Source: Triticum aestivum
Taxonomy: Eukaryota; Streptophyta; Magnoliopsida; Poales; Poaceae
Length of the DNA: 64,000 nucleotides
Reading direction: 5' to 3'
Assembly (NCBI RefSeq): GCF_018294505.1
Contig: NC_057800.1
Location: forward strand, 472,490,582 to 472,554,581
Shown here: positions 34,064 to 45,737 of the stretch, piece by piece
Position numbering within the stretch: position 1 is the stretch's first letter
How the letters are laid out: each line of letters opens with the position of its first letter
Position numbers and translations under genes: made by a program
The notes under the pieces: generated by a model
What the model was told of the DNA's origin: nothing
What the model saw: only the letters and a program-made list of their open reading frames with translations
Database searches by the model: none

Positions 34064-37000
34064 ATGTCAGCTGCTGAATCACTAGGTTCTCATCAACTTA
34101 ACTCATTTGCAGCGTTCCTCGAAGAAATGTTGCATACTTCTTCAGAGAATTCAATTGTTCAAATTCCTCAACTGAAGAAACTGGCTGACGGTAAGAAGCC
34201 ACAGAAGGGAGGAAAGAGGCCTGAGGTAAATACAGCGTTTGAGATCCCTGATGAAATATATGCTGGGTACTGCACACCTACTGAGGAAACCAAGAATGAG
34301 CGCAAAGTGTGCATTCAGAAGATAGAGAGGAGATGGGCAAGAGAGTGGAGGAAATACAGATATGTCACTCCTAAGTACATGAAGAAATTCGCACACAATC
34401 CTCCATGCCCAAGACCTCCATTGGCACCTGGCCAAATCGCTGATCCCACCAGCCTCAAGCGCGGTGAGGACTATCCTGATGAATGGGCCAAGCACCAAGC
34501 CAAGTTGGCTAAGCAAGCCAGAGAAGGAGTGAGGAAATTCAATGAAGACTCTGCTGCTGTTGCTGCCTCTGCTGAGGCCTCTGCTGTCAAGCCAAAGAAG
34601 GCTATGTCAAAGAAGCCTGCGCAAGCCAAGTGCTTCACCAACAATGCCCTCACGGCCAGAATCCTCAAAGCCCTCACGACCAATTCCTCATGCTGCTCCT
34701 GTTCCTCCAAAGTCCTCAGCTCCTCCGCCAAAGCCCTCAGTTGTTCCGACTAAATCCTCAGCACCTATGCATCTCACCTCGTGCCAAAGGACTGCATGCA
34801 TCTCCATTGCCTCAGGTGTCTCAGCTAGTTCCTCAGCTGCACCAAGTTCCTCAGCTGGCCCGTCACTGCTGAAGACAAGGGCCACTACTGGATGAGGTCC
34901 TCGCCCAAGTCCTCAAAGGAAATAAGTCGCTTTCCAAGTATCGTCTGAAGAAGACGAAGATGAAGCTGATGATGATGAACTTGTAGAAATCATCAGAGAC
35001 AGGTAAGTCAGGGCCGCTAGAGCCAAAGGATCAGAGGTGCCACTGCTTTTGGATCCCAAGTTGATCCTCGACTACATTGATGTCTGGCACAAGGACCCCA
35101 ACACTCCCTTGCCTGACTTCAAGCTGACTCCTGGCCAGAGTCACATGCTGACCCACTTCATTCAAGAAGAAAAGTGGAAATTTGAGAAGGCCAGGTAGAT
35201 CAAGAAAGCGCAGTACAAGAAAGAGCGCAATCTGAAGAAAAACGTTGTCTCTATGACAACTGAAGAACTTATCACTATTCAGACTGAGATTAAGAAACTC
35301 AGTGATGACTTTGACGCATATCGCGCTGATTGTCTTGGAGACAAGGTTCGTTTTGTGAAACTTGCGGATAACTTCACTTCCAATGTTGCAGCCCCAACAC
35401 AACAGGAAATTCCTCAGGCTGAAGCGTCTGCTCGGCCTACTGAAGAAAATGCCAGCATCGCTGATGACAATCAGGTTGCTGAAGAAAATGTGAGTTCCAG
35501 GGCTGATGACTGCATTCCAGTCCCTGACGAAATTGCCAGGGCACCCACTAGTGGTCCGCCTGAAGAAACTGAAGAACTCAGGGCAACTACATCAGTTGTG
35601 CCTGAAGAAAATCAACCAGATTCCTCAGCTGCTCCTGCACCAACTTCAACTCCAATCCTTCCATCTGCATCGGATGTGAAGAAGACCAAGGCTGCAGAGC
35701 ATGCTGCAGTGAAGAAAAGGAAAGCATCAGCTGCTTCAAATTCTTCAGCTCCGAAGAAAATGAAGCCTATGACAAGTTCATTTGCAAATCCAATTGATGT
35801 TGTTCCCATCTCAACCAGGCCATCAAAGGACCTTGTTCCTTTTGATGAAGAATATGTGATCCCCAGCGGATCTGATGAAGAAACTCCTTCTGCTGCTTCG
35901 TCTGAACCGTTGGATGAAGAAATTGAAGTGGATGCGATCCCTTCAACACCTATCATCTCCTCACCTATGCCTCAGTTCATAGCTGAAGAGGCTGGCGTTG
36001 AAGAAATGGAAGATGAAGATGTGGACATTGGCTGCTCCACACCCGTAATCAGTGATGAATTCTGGGAAAGTCATCATCCAAACTCACCAATGTTCACCCC
36101 TCTACAGCAAATTCCTCAGTCCCCCACACAAACTGTACATATGGGCTCTGAAGAAACTCATCCCACTGCATCTGTCCATGAGGAAATTCCAGCCACTAGC
36201 GCTAAAGAAACTGATGCTGCTGAACAACCAATGACGCAGACTGTCACTGAGGAGGAACCAGAAATTCCTCAGCCTGAAGAACCTGCGATTGAGATTCCTG
36301 AGGTCGTGATGCAACTCACTAACACTCCTCTGCCGAAGCCAAAGGACCCATTCTCACGCAAGCAAAAGTTCAAGGATGATGATTTCTTCGGCGAGCACGT
36401 ATTCTTCGAAGATTACAACCCATATAACTCTGCTCGCATTAGGAAGAGGCGTTTCTGGACTGCTAGTCAAGCCAATTTCTATTCCTCAGTGTTGTTCAAC
36501 AAGGAGAAGATCTTCTACCATGAGCATATTCCTCACGTGGATATGGAATCTCTGCCGTGCTTTGCACCAGTCCTTAGTGTTCTTCACGATGCTGGACTAC
36601 TAAACTTTTGCTCTGACATCTGAGATTGGAATGAAGAACTGATTCTTCAATTCTATGCAACGCTGCACATCACTGGAGATGCTGAAGATGTGAATTCCTG
36701 GGTGTTGGACTGGATGTCTGAAAACACTCACTACACTGCACCAACCTCTGAATTGCTTCGTGCTCTACCACTCAGTCCTCCCCTTAAAGAAGCTCGCTGC
36801 ATCTACAGTGAACCTGAGCTCACACATCATTACATGCAGGTGCTGATGAAACCTTTGAAGCCAGGTCAGGCACCAAGAACAAAATTCCTCGTGAAGGAAT
36901 TGTTGTACGTGCCCAGAACTATCTATCGTATTCTTACGAGGACAATCAGTCCTATCAAAGGCCACGACTCATCTGATGAGGAAATTGTTGGCATCATGAA

Positions 37001-37784
37001 GAATCTGGTATTCAACATCGTTCATGGCATTCCTGTTAATTATCACGATTTCTTCATGAGGACTATGGCCAATGTTGCACTGTCTCCGTTTGAGCTGAAG
37101 CCTTATGCACCTTGGATTATGAGATTCCTCAGGACAAGGTCTTCACTCAACTACAAAGCTGATTTCCAGAATCACCTCAGGTACTTGCCCCTAATTGAAG
37201 TCCTCAAGCAGACATATTCCTCAGTTGATGGAAAGGGCAAGGCACCAGCTATAATAGATGAAGGCATTCGTCCATTGGATGGCCAGTTTCGCAAAGCTGC
37301 ATCTTATTCCACCAATGATGACTCTGCCACACATGACTCTGCCAATGCACCCAAGTCCAGTCCTCAAACCACTGCTCCGTGTGTGATGACTGACCGTGAA
37401 CTTCTGCTTAGTCTTCACCAGAAGGTGGATCGAAATCACAAATGGGTTAAGCGTCAGTTTGGTTCACTTCTTCACAACATGACTGCCACACACAATGCAG
37501 TGAAGAAAAACCACTACTACCTCCATCAAGTCTTCGGTCGCACCTGGGCAATCCTGTCACATCTGTATGGTGAAGAAGATCTGAAGAACATGGGTCTCAA
37601 AGAAGATTTTGACTGGTCTGCACCTCCACCGAAGAAATTCAAGAAGGTCAAGGTTCCTTCTCTGGTGGCCAGCTCATATTCTTCATCGCGCGACACTGAT
37701 GAAAAAGAAGACTTGGACGACACTGCGGCAGGCCCTACTATAGCAAACGACCCCAACAAGGCTGGTGCTCCATCATCAACTTGA
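34064..37784 (+). pseudogene. Copia env-like ORF, broken
   Basis: The extra gene of SIRE/Maximus elements. It starts MSAAESLGSHQLNS and has a basic segment (RRWAREWRKYRYVTPKYMK). A frameshift near 34620 moves it to the frame with SKPSRPIPHAAPVPP. Stops interrupt it until the long frame 35253-36623. A TGA at 36621-36623 then breaks that frame, which continues unchanged at 36690-37784. The middle is acidic and P/E/T-rich, and the C-terminal third has a helical domain (SWVLDWMSENTHYT) and a basic KKFKKVKV motif. I saw no signal peptide or membrane segment, so the name env-like rests on lineage and position only. Confidence 0.7.
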
Positions 37785-38290
37785 TATTCTTCAGGGGCGT
37801 TAGTCCTCATATTCGTTCCTTTTGGTCGTTTGATGACAAAGGGGGAGAATTTTGAGTTAGTCTTCAAGCAGGTCTTTCTATATGGGCGTTTTTTGTTAAG
37901 TTACAACTCTCGTTCTTCTGCGACTTTATTGGATCGAGTTGTAAACTTAAACCCGATGGTGCTCTGATACTCTGGATACGTTTTTTTAGATGCTTATTTC
38001 TCGTTAATATTATTGCATGCATGTTGAATTACATTAGTCACCATATTTCATCATGCATTTCAAATTCTTCACTGTTATATATCAAATGTGTGTATGAATT
38101 ACAAGATATAGGGCGAGATCTCCATGATTCAACTTTTCAAGTGTGCATTGCTTCAAAAGCAAATTCCTCACTATGCACATCTTCAGGGGGAGTTCTTCTA
38201 TATCTTGCAATCAAATTCCTCAATATTAGTAGTTACACTTCATATGTTTATCCCCGTTCAAAACTTAACATATATTGTCATCAATCACCA
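37785..38290 (+). other. Copia 3' untranslated region
   Basis: No gene is seen between the env-like frame and the polypurine tract. It is T-rich with scattered TTCCTCA words. Confidence 0.6.
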
Positions 38291-38303
38291 AAAAGGGGGA
38301 GAT
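38291..38303 (+). other. Copia polypurine tract
   Basis: AAAAGGGGGAGAT lies directly before the 3' LTR, as expected for the second-strand primer. Confidence 0.9.
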
Positions 38304-39718
38304 TGTAAGTGCATCTAGTGCCCCTTTGTGATTTTGGTGTATTGAAGACTTATAGGTTAAGGGACTAATGTGTTTATGAGTGTACATAGGTCTATAAGTC
38401 TATGAGGAGTTTGATATTTACAGAGAAAGTCGACCCCTAAAAATGAAGTTCTTCATCTGAAGACTTTGGTATTCTGAAGACTTTGAAAGTGAAGAAAATG
38501 GTGTGACCATGAAGACTTGGTATTCATTCGAGGAACTCAAAATCCTACACCTACCAATCCCTTCGAGTGAAGCCATTGGAAATATCATACAGTTCAGTCA
38601 ATTTCTTCAGTGACAGAGACGAAGTTCTTCTGGTCTCTGAGGAATTTGTTCTGACTGAGGAGTTAGGAATTCGCCAGTGCGGATTGCCTACGCAGTGAGG
38701 AACATGATAGCCCTGAGGATTTTGCTACTCAAAATTCCGACCGTTGTTGTGCTATGCGCCAGCTGTCCCAAAATATCTATCCACCTAACGGTCATATCAT
38801 TGAAGGGCATTTATGTCTTATCATGTCGGGCTGCTCCCTACGCTATAAATAGCCGCCCCCTACAACCACTAGCTGGCTGGCTGCTCCGAGAGAAACTGAC
38901 ACTTGTCATTTGAGAGCAACCCATCCTCTGAGGACTTTAAGCGAAAATCATCAAGTGAGGAAAAACCAAAAACCCAAAACCCAAACACCTACAAACCCCA
39001 AGTGATTGAGCATCACTGAAGAGATTGATCCTGTGTGGATCCGACGCTTGTTACCTTTGAAGACTGTGCTTCTTCCAGACGGTTAGGCGTCATGGTCTAG
39101 AGCATCCAAGAGGAATTGTGGATCGCCGAGTGACCAAGTTTGTGAAGGTTTGGAAGTCGCCTGAAGACTTACCACGAGTGATTGGATGAGGTCTGTGTGA
39201 CCTTAGTTCAAGGAGAATACGGTGAGGACTGGGTGTCCTGAGCTACATGTTCAGGACTGGGTGTCCGGGACTGTGTGTCCTCGAGTTTAAATACTCAGCC
39301 GCTCCAACCAGACGTACAACTGAGACAGCAGTTGGAACTGGTCTACCAAATCATTGTCTTCACCAAGCTTACTGGTTCTATTCTCTCAACTCTTTCATTT
39401 CCTCACAACTGTGTTGTGTGTTTGTTCATATCTGTGTTTGAAGACTTTGACTGAAGACTTTCTCAATTTCCTCTGTTCAATTTCTTCAGTCTGTTTGTCT
39501 TCATCCTGTGTTATCATGTGATTACGCTTCCTGTACTCTGTGCCTGTCTTCATTTCATCATGATGACTATGCTTGTATTCTGTTATGTTTACTTTTGAGT
39601 ACTTATTCCGCTGCTAGTAGTTCTTCGCTAAGGAATTTCCTCACCGGCAAATTCCTTAGTGAAGAATTTCATAAAAATCACCTATTCACCCCCCTCTAGT
39701 CGATATAACGCACTTCCA
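38304..39718 (+). repeat. Copia 3' LTR (1415 bp)
   Basis: It starts TGTAAGTGCATCTAGTGCCC and ends GCACTTCCA, with a TATA box at 38842-38850. It lacks about 110 bases present in the 5' LTR after ATTCGAGGAAC; the missing block is bordered by AAC in the longer copy, which suggests a deletion between short repeats. Confidence 0.9.
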
Positions 39719-40372
39719 CAGTTGTCCGCATGTCCCTACCGGACACGCCCAGAAACGAGAGGATGCACCGACTCTCGTGGCTAAAATCGTACACTACACA
39801 ACATCTCTCTGTAGGAGTAGGTTGATCTGTCACTCTCTCTAACACACACATGGTGTTAAACACACACACACGCGCGTGCGTGCGCACACGCACGCACCTT
39901 GGTCCCGTTGCACCTTCTAACGTGACTTATTACACCTAGACAGAGGGAGTAGTAAGTATACGAGATACGATGGCACACTGATTTAAGTCGAATACAAGTG
40001 CCCAAAATGTGTGTGCATGTTATAATAAGGATTCACTTAAAATAGTACATGAGCAAACAGAGGGATCAATTGGACAGTGTTCCCGAGCAGTAGCGAAATG
40101 TGTGAGGTAAGATACACCGCTGGCGCTTTTAATTTTTCTTATTAATTTGTTTGTTTCACCCTCTGACTAGTGGGACCCAACGTAGTACGTGGAGAGAGGT
40201 AAGGTGACTAAGGCTGCATTATTTCTGCACCACTGTGGATAGTCTTACTACCAAAGCCACATGACACGATTATGATTGAAATCCCAATGACTCCCACACA
40301 CACAAAAAAACACAGCATGCTTGTCACACGAATACAGGAATGTATAAAAGGTTATTTCCCTCTCGTTGAACA
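39719..40372. other. CACTA-A interior without identified genes; CA/CG microsatellite
   Basis: A short alternating purine-pyrimidine tract (ACACAC then GCGCGTGCGTGCGC) lies at about 39855-39895 and could form non-B DNA. Otherwise nothing is recognised. Confidence 0.5.
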
Positions 40373-40446
40373 TAGCGGGAGGGTTGTGTAGCTGGTTAGC
40401 CTGTTTGCTCATCAAACTTGAGGTCTCAGGTTCGATAACTACACTT
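40373..40446 (+). other. tRNA-like relic, possibly a SINE head
   Basis: It has an A-box-like TGTAGCTGGTTAGCC, a small stem GTTTG/CAAAC around CTCAT, and a B-box-like GGTTCGATAAC. Acceptor pairing is not good, so it is not called a tRNA gene. No poly(A) or T-rich tail or target duplication was found. Confidence 0.35.
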
Positions 40447-40917
40447 GAGCATAATTTCTGCCAGGAGGATTCTTTGACTGGTCAAAATGTTTTCTAGGGT
40501 TTGCACGCTTCACACACTCTCTCCAGTATATATATACACGCTGGAGCCTCAGCGCTTGTAGTTTCTCTCTTCACACTCTCTCGCCCTCTCCCGCTGGAGC
40601 ATCAGTGCTTGTAGTTGCTCTCTTCACACTCTCTCGCCCTCTCCAGATCTAAACAAGACTTCGTTAGCCTCTCTCTCCCCTCACTACTGCTCAAAAAGCC
40701 GGCAGGATCCGTCCACCGGGAAGGGAAGGAGGCTTAACACTATCGCCGTCGGCGAGGGACTACGGGCGCAGCTGTTCACTTTCCACCCAGAGGCGACGCG
40801 GGAGGGCCTCTGACCCCTTCTTCTTCGCCGCTGTCCCGTCGCCCACCGAACCACGCCCCAAGAACCTTAAGGTATAATTTACTTACTCTAGATGCATTGC
40901 TCTAGTTGCATGTATAC

Positions 40918-41175
40918 CATGAATCTAGGACGTGGTTCAAAGAGGAAAGGAGTGGGGGAAAGTAGTGGGAAAAGTTGCATATAGCATGAATCTAGGACGT
41001 GGTTCAAAGAGGAAATGAAGGGGAAAGTTGTATAGCATTAATCTAGGACGTGGTTCAAAGAGGAAAGGAATGGGGGAAAGTAGTGGGGAAAGTTGTATCG
41101 CATAAATCTAGGACGTGGTTCAAAGAGGAAAGGAAGGGGTGAAAGTACTAGTTCAAAAAGGAAAGGAAGGGACAA
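40918..41175 (+). repeat. Tandem repeat of about 64 bp inside R copy b
   Basis: Units contain AATCTAGGACGTGGTTCAAAG and GAGGAAAGG and start near 40921, 40988, 41040 and 41104. Copy c has one to two related units on the other strand near 52570-52640. Confidence 0.75.
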
Positions 41176-41946
41176 GGCTGTAGAGTTTGAGCAGGACTAG
41201 ATTTGCTGCGCTCACATAGGGAAAGGCGTCTAAAGATAAAAAAACTGGGACCAACACAAATATGCTCCTTGGTTGTTTGTTCTTTGTTGCAACAGACTGT
41301 GCATGACCACAGTACATCGGTAGATGCACATGGTGCTGGTGCGTCCACTGTCCCGTGCAACTCATTAGATGTTGTTAATCTAAGGCCCTGTTTGGTTAAA
41401 AACTCCCTAGTCCCTACCTGCTGGGTTCCAGGGACTAAACATGGACTAGAGGTTATTAAATGACATGCTAAAATACCATGTTACGCCTAGTAATGAACTA
41501 ATAGAGACAAGGTGCGATGCATGGCAGGGGCAACTGTTGGAAAAAGTCCCAAAAAGATTCCCTCGGGGTCTTCTTTCTTTAGTCCCAAATGCCCACTTTT
41601 AGTCCCTAAAAGTCCCTCCTCTTTGGTTTAGATGGGACTGACATGGAGTTTTTTTTGTCCCTACACCAAAATGTCCCTGTAAACAAACACCCTCTAATAA
41701 TGACGCTGGAAAATTGATGCAATGCCACAGTTAAAAGCAAATTACATGTTTAATGAATTTTATTGTTAATATAATCTCTATGTTAATATTAATCAATGCC
41801 ACCGTTTGAGAAATGCTACTGTCTTTCTTTCTTTCCCATTTAGATAAGGTAGATGCTTCTTTTTGTTGGCTTCTGTGTCATCCATCGTTATTGACCACTA
41901 ATTGTCTCCTTTGCACCTCTGTGTAAACATGGTTATCTGCTTCATC

Positions 41947-42042
41947 TTGTTGCCATTGTGACCTTTTGTTGCACTTCACAAAACACTTTTGTTTTAAGAG
42001 TGTTTTGTGCAGTTCAACCAAAATGTCACACCGACAACGTTG
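41947..42042 (+). repeat. Long foldback in R copy b (hairpin arms about 41 nt)
   Basis: The left arm ends TTCACAAAACACT and the right arm starts AGTGTTTTGTGCAGTTC. Inner 20 positions pair at 18. Outer parts (TTGTGACCTTTTG against CAAAATGTCAC) also pair. The loop is about 11 bases. A similar foldback occurs in R copy e (57567-57662) and a decayed one in copy c near 51925-52000. It could yield small RNA, or be a relic of a MITE. Confidence 0.55.
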
Positions 42043-43892
42043 CTTGATTGCTTGATCTTAGTGGAACTGCACAAGAGGAGATCTTACATCCTATCCGTTA
42101 AGGCGAATTTGGTTCAGATCTTCTTCTTGTGAGTTGTTTGAATTCCGCATCATGAGAGGTCAGTACTTGCCTTCTTTCACCTGATTCTGCAGTGTGCATT
42201 CATATGTTGTGCTACTTGTACGATAATGTTGCTTGATTTTAGTGAACTGCATAAATGGAGACAAGCCTTCCAATCTGTATGTGCACCATAATATCCAATT
42301 GAAGTAAGATAAGGATATTTCACAACTGCCGGCCTGTATTTTGCCACTTTCATCAGAAAATTAAGTTTAGTACCATACTTGTGCTCCCTAATTGACATGC
42401 CAAATCTTACATTTAAGGCGAAGCTTGTTTGTTATTGAACCAAGTGACGAAGGGGAAGAACAAGGGGAAGAAAAACAAAAATCAACTCCCGGTGCTGTAA
42501 TGAAGCACTGGAACTGTGATGACACAAGTAATGATATAGTTTTGCATCTTAATTTATTGCTATGGCTGGAACGAGCAATTGTTTTGCCACTGATTTGATG
42601 CCACTCTTAATGTAATATGTAATTATCTCTACTTGTGCAAACAGGGATCTTCTTTGAAGATACCATATATTTTAGTGGAACTGCACAAGAAGATGTTGGA
42701 AACATTAAACTAATCGAGGAGTATATAGTAAGCATGGCCACCACCGTAGATAGCAACAGATGGTTCCGGAGAGTTGCTTCATCTATATGCTCTACACAAT
42801 AAGCCTCCTGACAAAAGGTTGGTACTCGCCCACTGATTTCATCCATATGATTGAGCTTTGTCATCTCTATTGGTGTTGTGCTACTGTTTAGATATTGTCA
42901 TGAAAAAGTGGTATTGTCCTTGAGAAGTGCTTCATCTGTGCTGTTTTAAATATTTCCTTTCCTTTTTTTTCGAGCAAACAGTGATGCTAGCATTTAGTAG
43001 TCCTCTTGTCTTTGCAAAACAAGATCATCTTCCTCTGAAGAAGAATATGGAGTACGTGAAGTGACTAGTTCCAATTATGCCAGGATGAAGAAGCCCTGTC
43101 TATCTTATCATCAGAAGGAGCAGTTGAAGGATGGTTACATTACTCCCCACAAGACCAAACTAACTTCAGCTCAGAAGGACTGACAAAATCTACATTTTGT
43201 TGTTGTGATGCGCGAGTACAATGTTGTTCTAGGATTCTTTCTGGTGAGTTCCATTTTTCTAAAAGTGTGCTCTACATGGACCATGTATGTGCCTGTTGAA
43301 ATTGTCAATTCATAGTACAGTTTTCTCTATGCTAGTCACTTTTTTGTATTTGTGCAAACAGGGGTGCTCAGCTTGATTTCAATGGGAACTGCACAAAATT
43401 TTCATGAATACATTGAATCATTCATTTCCACCACAAGAAAGGAGGTGCCGATAAGTTCAAGGTGTTGCAACATATAAGGGCGAAATCATACAAGCTACGC
43501 GCGAATTTGGTTGATTTTGGTGGAACTGCACAAAAAGAACAGCTGGTTTATTTAGCACAAGGTGCCATGTCAATGTCCGAACTGACGGCAAATCCTGCCC
43601 ATTCCACAATCGTAGGCATTTGATATTTTGGAATGGGACAACCTTGTCAAATTTTGCTCATTGATTTTAGCAAGACATGCGTTTGATATTTTTGAATGGG
43701 ATGCCCTTTGCTGTCAGCAGCGTCAATCAATATTTTCTTTATTCTTTAGTTGTGAAGTAAATATTGCCTCTGACATGTGAGTCGCTGAGATGCATAATCA
43801 TCGATTGTTTTGAATGTTCTCTATGAATTGTCAGGCCTGTGTGTTTGATTGCAATGTACAGAAACGCTAAAAAGATGCTCAGACTCTTTGTA

Positions 43893-44017
43893 CTCCTTCT
43901 GTTCCTTTTTACTTTGCACATTGTGAAAGTGCATAATTTTTGTATAATATTGGTCAAAGTAGAGATACTTTGACTGCAGACAAAACTTGTATGCAGACTA
44001 GAAAGGACCGGAGGGAG
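43893..44017 (+). mobile_element. Stowaway-like MITE, 125 bp
   Basis: It begins CTCCTTCTGTTCCTTTTTAC after TA and ends GAAAGGACCGGAGGGAG before TA. The ends are imperfect inverted repeats. The inner part is AT-rich. Confidence 0.75.
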
Positions 44018-44559
44018 TACATATGAAACTGCTGCAAACGAGGTGATCACCCTGGGAATAATGCTAGTACGTATTGTTTTGTATGTTCATCCAATGCCAG
44101 TGATACAGGAATTCGAACTAATCGAAATAAATTCATTCATACACGGTCGGATTTCATATAAACATGCCAGATTTCATTACATTTCATACATTCTTCAACT
44201 AAAAAGGGGTGCGCTGGAGGTATAATTAATTAACCGAAGCTACCCACATGTGTCCCGCTGAGCCGAACAGAAGCTTCAGTGACTTAACTGCAGGTGCAGT
44301 TGCGTATGTGACATGTGGCCTATTGGTCCCACGTGTCAGTCAGCCAACTGCACCAATAGTTAAGTAGAAGCAGCGTTATTCTCCAGCAGAACTCCCCGAC
44401 TCCACGTCGCCGCCAAGAAGCTAATAGGCCGTCAATGGTCAACCCGCCTAGCTTGGCTTCAACAGGAGGGTAGCAGTGGTAGCCTTACTTGGACCCGCGC
44501 GGCGGCGACCTACCGTGTTCTACTCTTCCTCGTTTTCTGTGTGGCGCGGCCTCGTTGGC
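44018..44559. other. Short spacer without identified content
   Basis: No domain or element end is seen before the GC-rich array at 44560. A 137-residue plus-strand frame at 44489-44902 is a translation of that array. Confidence 0.4.
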
Positions 44560-44840
44560 AGCGGGGCGGGGCCTTGGCAGAGCCGGCGATGTCCTCTGTC
44601 TCGTTGCCGGCGGGCAGCGCCTTAGTGGAGCGGTGGAAATCCTCCCCCGCGTTGCCGGCAGGGTGGGGCCTCGGCTGAGCCGGCGATGTCCTCTGCCTCG
44701 TTGTTGGCGGGGCGGGGCCTCGATGGAGCCAGCGGTGTCCTCTGCCTCGTTGTTGGCGCCGCGGGGCCTTGGCGGAGCAGGGCCTCATCGACGCCAGCGG
44801 AGCGGGGACTCATTGGAGACGGCATTGTCCTCTGCCTCGT
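44560..44840 (-). repeat. GC-rich tandem array overlapping the 3' end of the 184-aa gene
   Basis: Units of about 57 bases share GATGTCCTCTGCCTCGTTG and GGCGGGGCGGGGCCT and recur near 44585, 44685, 44735 and 44820. The last unit on the minus strand forms the end of the 184-residue protein, so the array seems to have grown from the C-terminal codons into the 3' side. Confidence 0.65.
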
Positions 44841-45339
44841 CCTCGGTCTCGCCAAACAGCGCCTCGCCCGCTTCATCGCCCTCTTTGCTAGGCTCTTTGT
44901 AGGCGGCCGCAGCCTCCGCCACCCGCATGCGGTACTGCCAGCGCTCGAGGTGGCCCTTGCGGGCGGAGCGGTATGAGTCGAGCAGCGCCTCCTGCTCCGC
45001 CCGCTCCACGGTGATCTGCTCCTCCGCCTGCAGGTGCTCCTGGAGGAGATGGTGGTCGTAGGCGGCGTCGGCCTGCGCCACCCGAAACTGCTCCTGACGC
45101 ATCTGCCTCACACTGTCCATATATTGGGCACGGGCCTCGCCGATGGTCATGGTGCAATGCACTGGCGAGGATGGCGCGGAGGAGGGGGTTGGCACCGGAT
45201 CGTCGACTACCATGTTCTCCATTGGGACGTCGTCGTCCTCCGGCTGCCTGCCGGCCAGCCGGTCGGCAGCAATGGCTGCCATCTCCTTGTGGTCCGTCGT
45301 CCGCTCGTCCCGAAGAGCGCTGAAGCGCGAGGAAGCCAT
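44785..45339 (-). CDS. Hypothetical coiled-coil protein (184 aa) inside CACTA-A
   Basis: An intact frame from ATG at 45339 (MASSRFSALRDERTTDH) to a stop at 44785. The N-terminal third is acidic and proline-rich (EDDDVPMENMVVDDP). The middle (about residues 65-145) is a long helical, glutamine- and glutamate-rich segment likely to form a coiled coil. The tail is acidic (FGETEDEAED). A TATA box lies at 45412-45420, about 75 bases upstream of the ATG. GC content is higher than around it. I do not recognise a known family. It may be a captured host gene fragment or a CACTA accessory protein. Confidence 0.6.
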   Translation of the reverse strand: MASSRFSALRDERTTDHKEMAAIAADRLAGRQPEDDDVPMENMVVDDPVPTPSSAPSSPVHCTMTIGEARAQYMDSVRQMRQEQFRVAQADAAYDHHLLQEHLQAEEQITVERAEQEALLDSYRSARKGHLERWQYRMRVAEAAAAYKEPSKEGDEAGEALFGETEDEAEDNAVSNESPLRWRR

Positions 45340-45411
45340 GGTGGGCAGTAGTGGTGTGGACAGGAGAAAGGGAACGGATGTGGGTGACTATGGCTATGGC
45401 CGGCGCAGCAG

Positions 45412-45420
45412 TTTATATAG
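45412..45420 (-). promoter_or_regulatory. TATA box of the 184-aa gene
   Basis: On the minus strand CTATATAAA lies about 75 bases before the start codon, a fitting distance for a short 5' UTR. Confidence 0.55.
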
Positions 45421-45685
45421 CAATGGTGGGCGGGCGGGAGGGACGGACGTGTGGCGCCGGAGTAGCCGCCTCGGCAACCGCGTATCATTAATGTGGGCGG
45501 TAGATGGACCGACGAACGACACTTGTGTCGTTTGAAGGCGGAGCAATCCCCTGCACCGGGAAGCGGGGCGGGCGGCGCTGACTGTTTCAGGCGGAAAGCG
45601 CGCGCGGGCGAGGAGATGACTTTACTTGGAGAGGATGACAATGGGGACCCACCAGGTCCATAGCCTCACGTACGCAAGTGCCTCC

Positions 45686-45689
45686 TTAT

Positions 45690-45730
<41 letters not shown>

Positions 45731-45737
45731 ATGTATA
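45686..45737 (+). repeat. (TA)n(TG)n microsatellite
   Basis: A run of TA followed directly by a run of TG/GT, then TATGTATAAAAC. It is followed by a fragment beginning CTCCCTCCGTCTAGG at 45746, which looks like a Stowaway end without its partner. Confidence 0.85.

Larger units (their letters stand above)
26061..39718 (+). mobile_element. Ty1/Copia LTR retrotransposon, SIRE/Maximus lineage, 13.7 kb
   Basis: It has two long LTRs, a methionine initiator tRNA primer site, gag, protease, integrase, RT and RNase H in Copia order. A large additional gene lies between RNase H and the 3' LTR, the hallmark of the SIRE/Maximus lineage. A purine tract precedes the 3' LTR. The five bases outside the LTRs (ACGAT left, CAGTT right) do not match, so there is no clear target duplication. 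Confidence 0.9.
40500..43740 (+). repeat. R repeat, copy b (longest copy, plus strand)
   Basis: A TATA-like TATATATACACG lies at about 40529, followed by a leader with two copies of a roughly 60-bp unit (CTCTTCACACTCTCTCGCC). The conserved exon runs about 40715-40871 with GKG, a GEG-like block and a donor AAG then GTATAA. Its frame has a stop, so this copy is probably inactive. Downstream come a 64-bp tandem repeat (40918-41175), a long foldback (41947-42042) and five copies of the motif around GTGGAACTGCAC at about 42056, 42238, 42671, 43376 and 43514. Several of these follow acceptor-like TGTGCAAACAG. It also matches, inverted, 2700-3697 and 51096-53052. Confidence 0.55.

Noticed and set aside
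40373..40446. A true tRNA gene
   Set aside because: The acceptor and T stems do not pair well, and the anticodon loop does not have the expected seven bases with T before the anticodon.
44489..44902. A 137-residue plus-strand frame rich in leucine, glycine and serine
   Set aside because: It is the opposite strand of the GC-rich array and of the 184-residue gene end; the minus-strand frame has a start context and a TATA box and is preferred.
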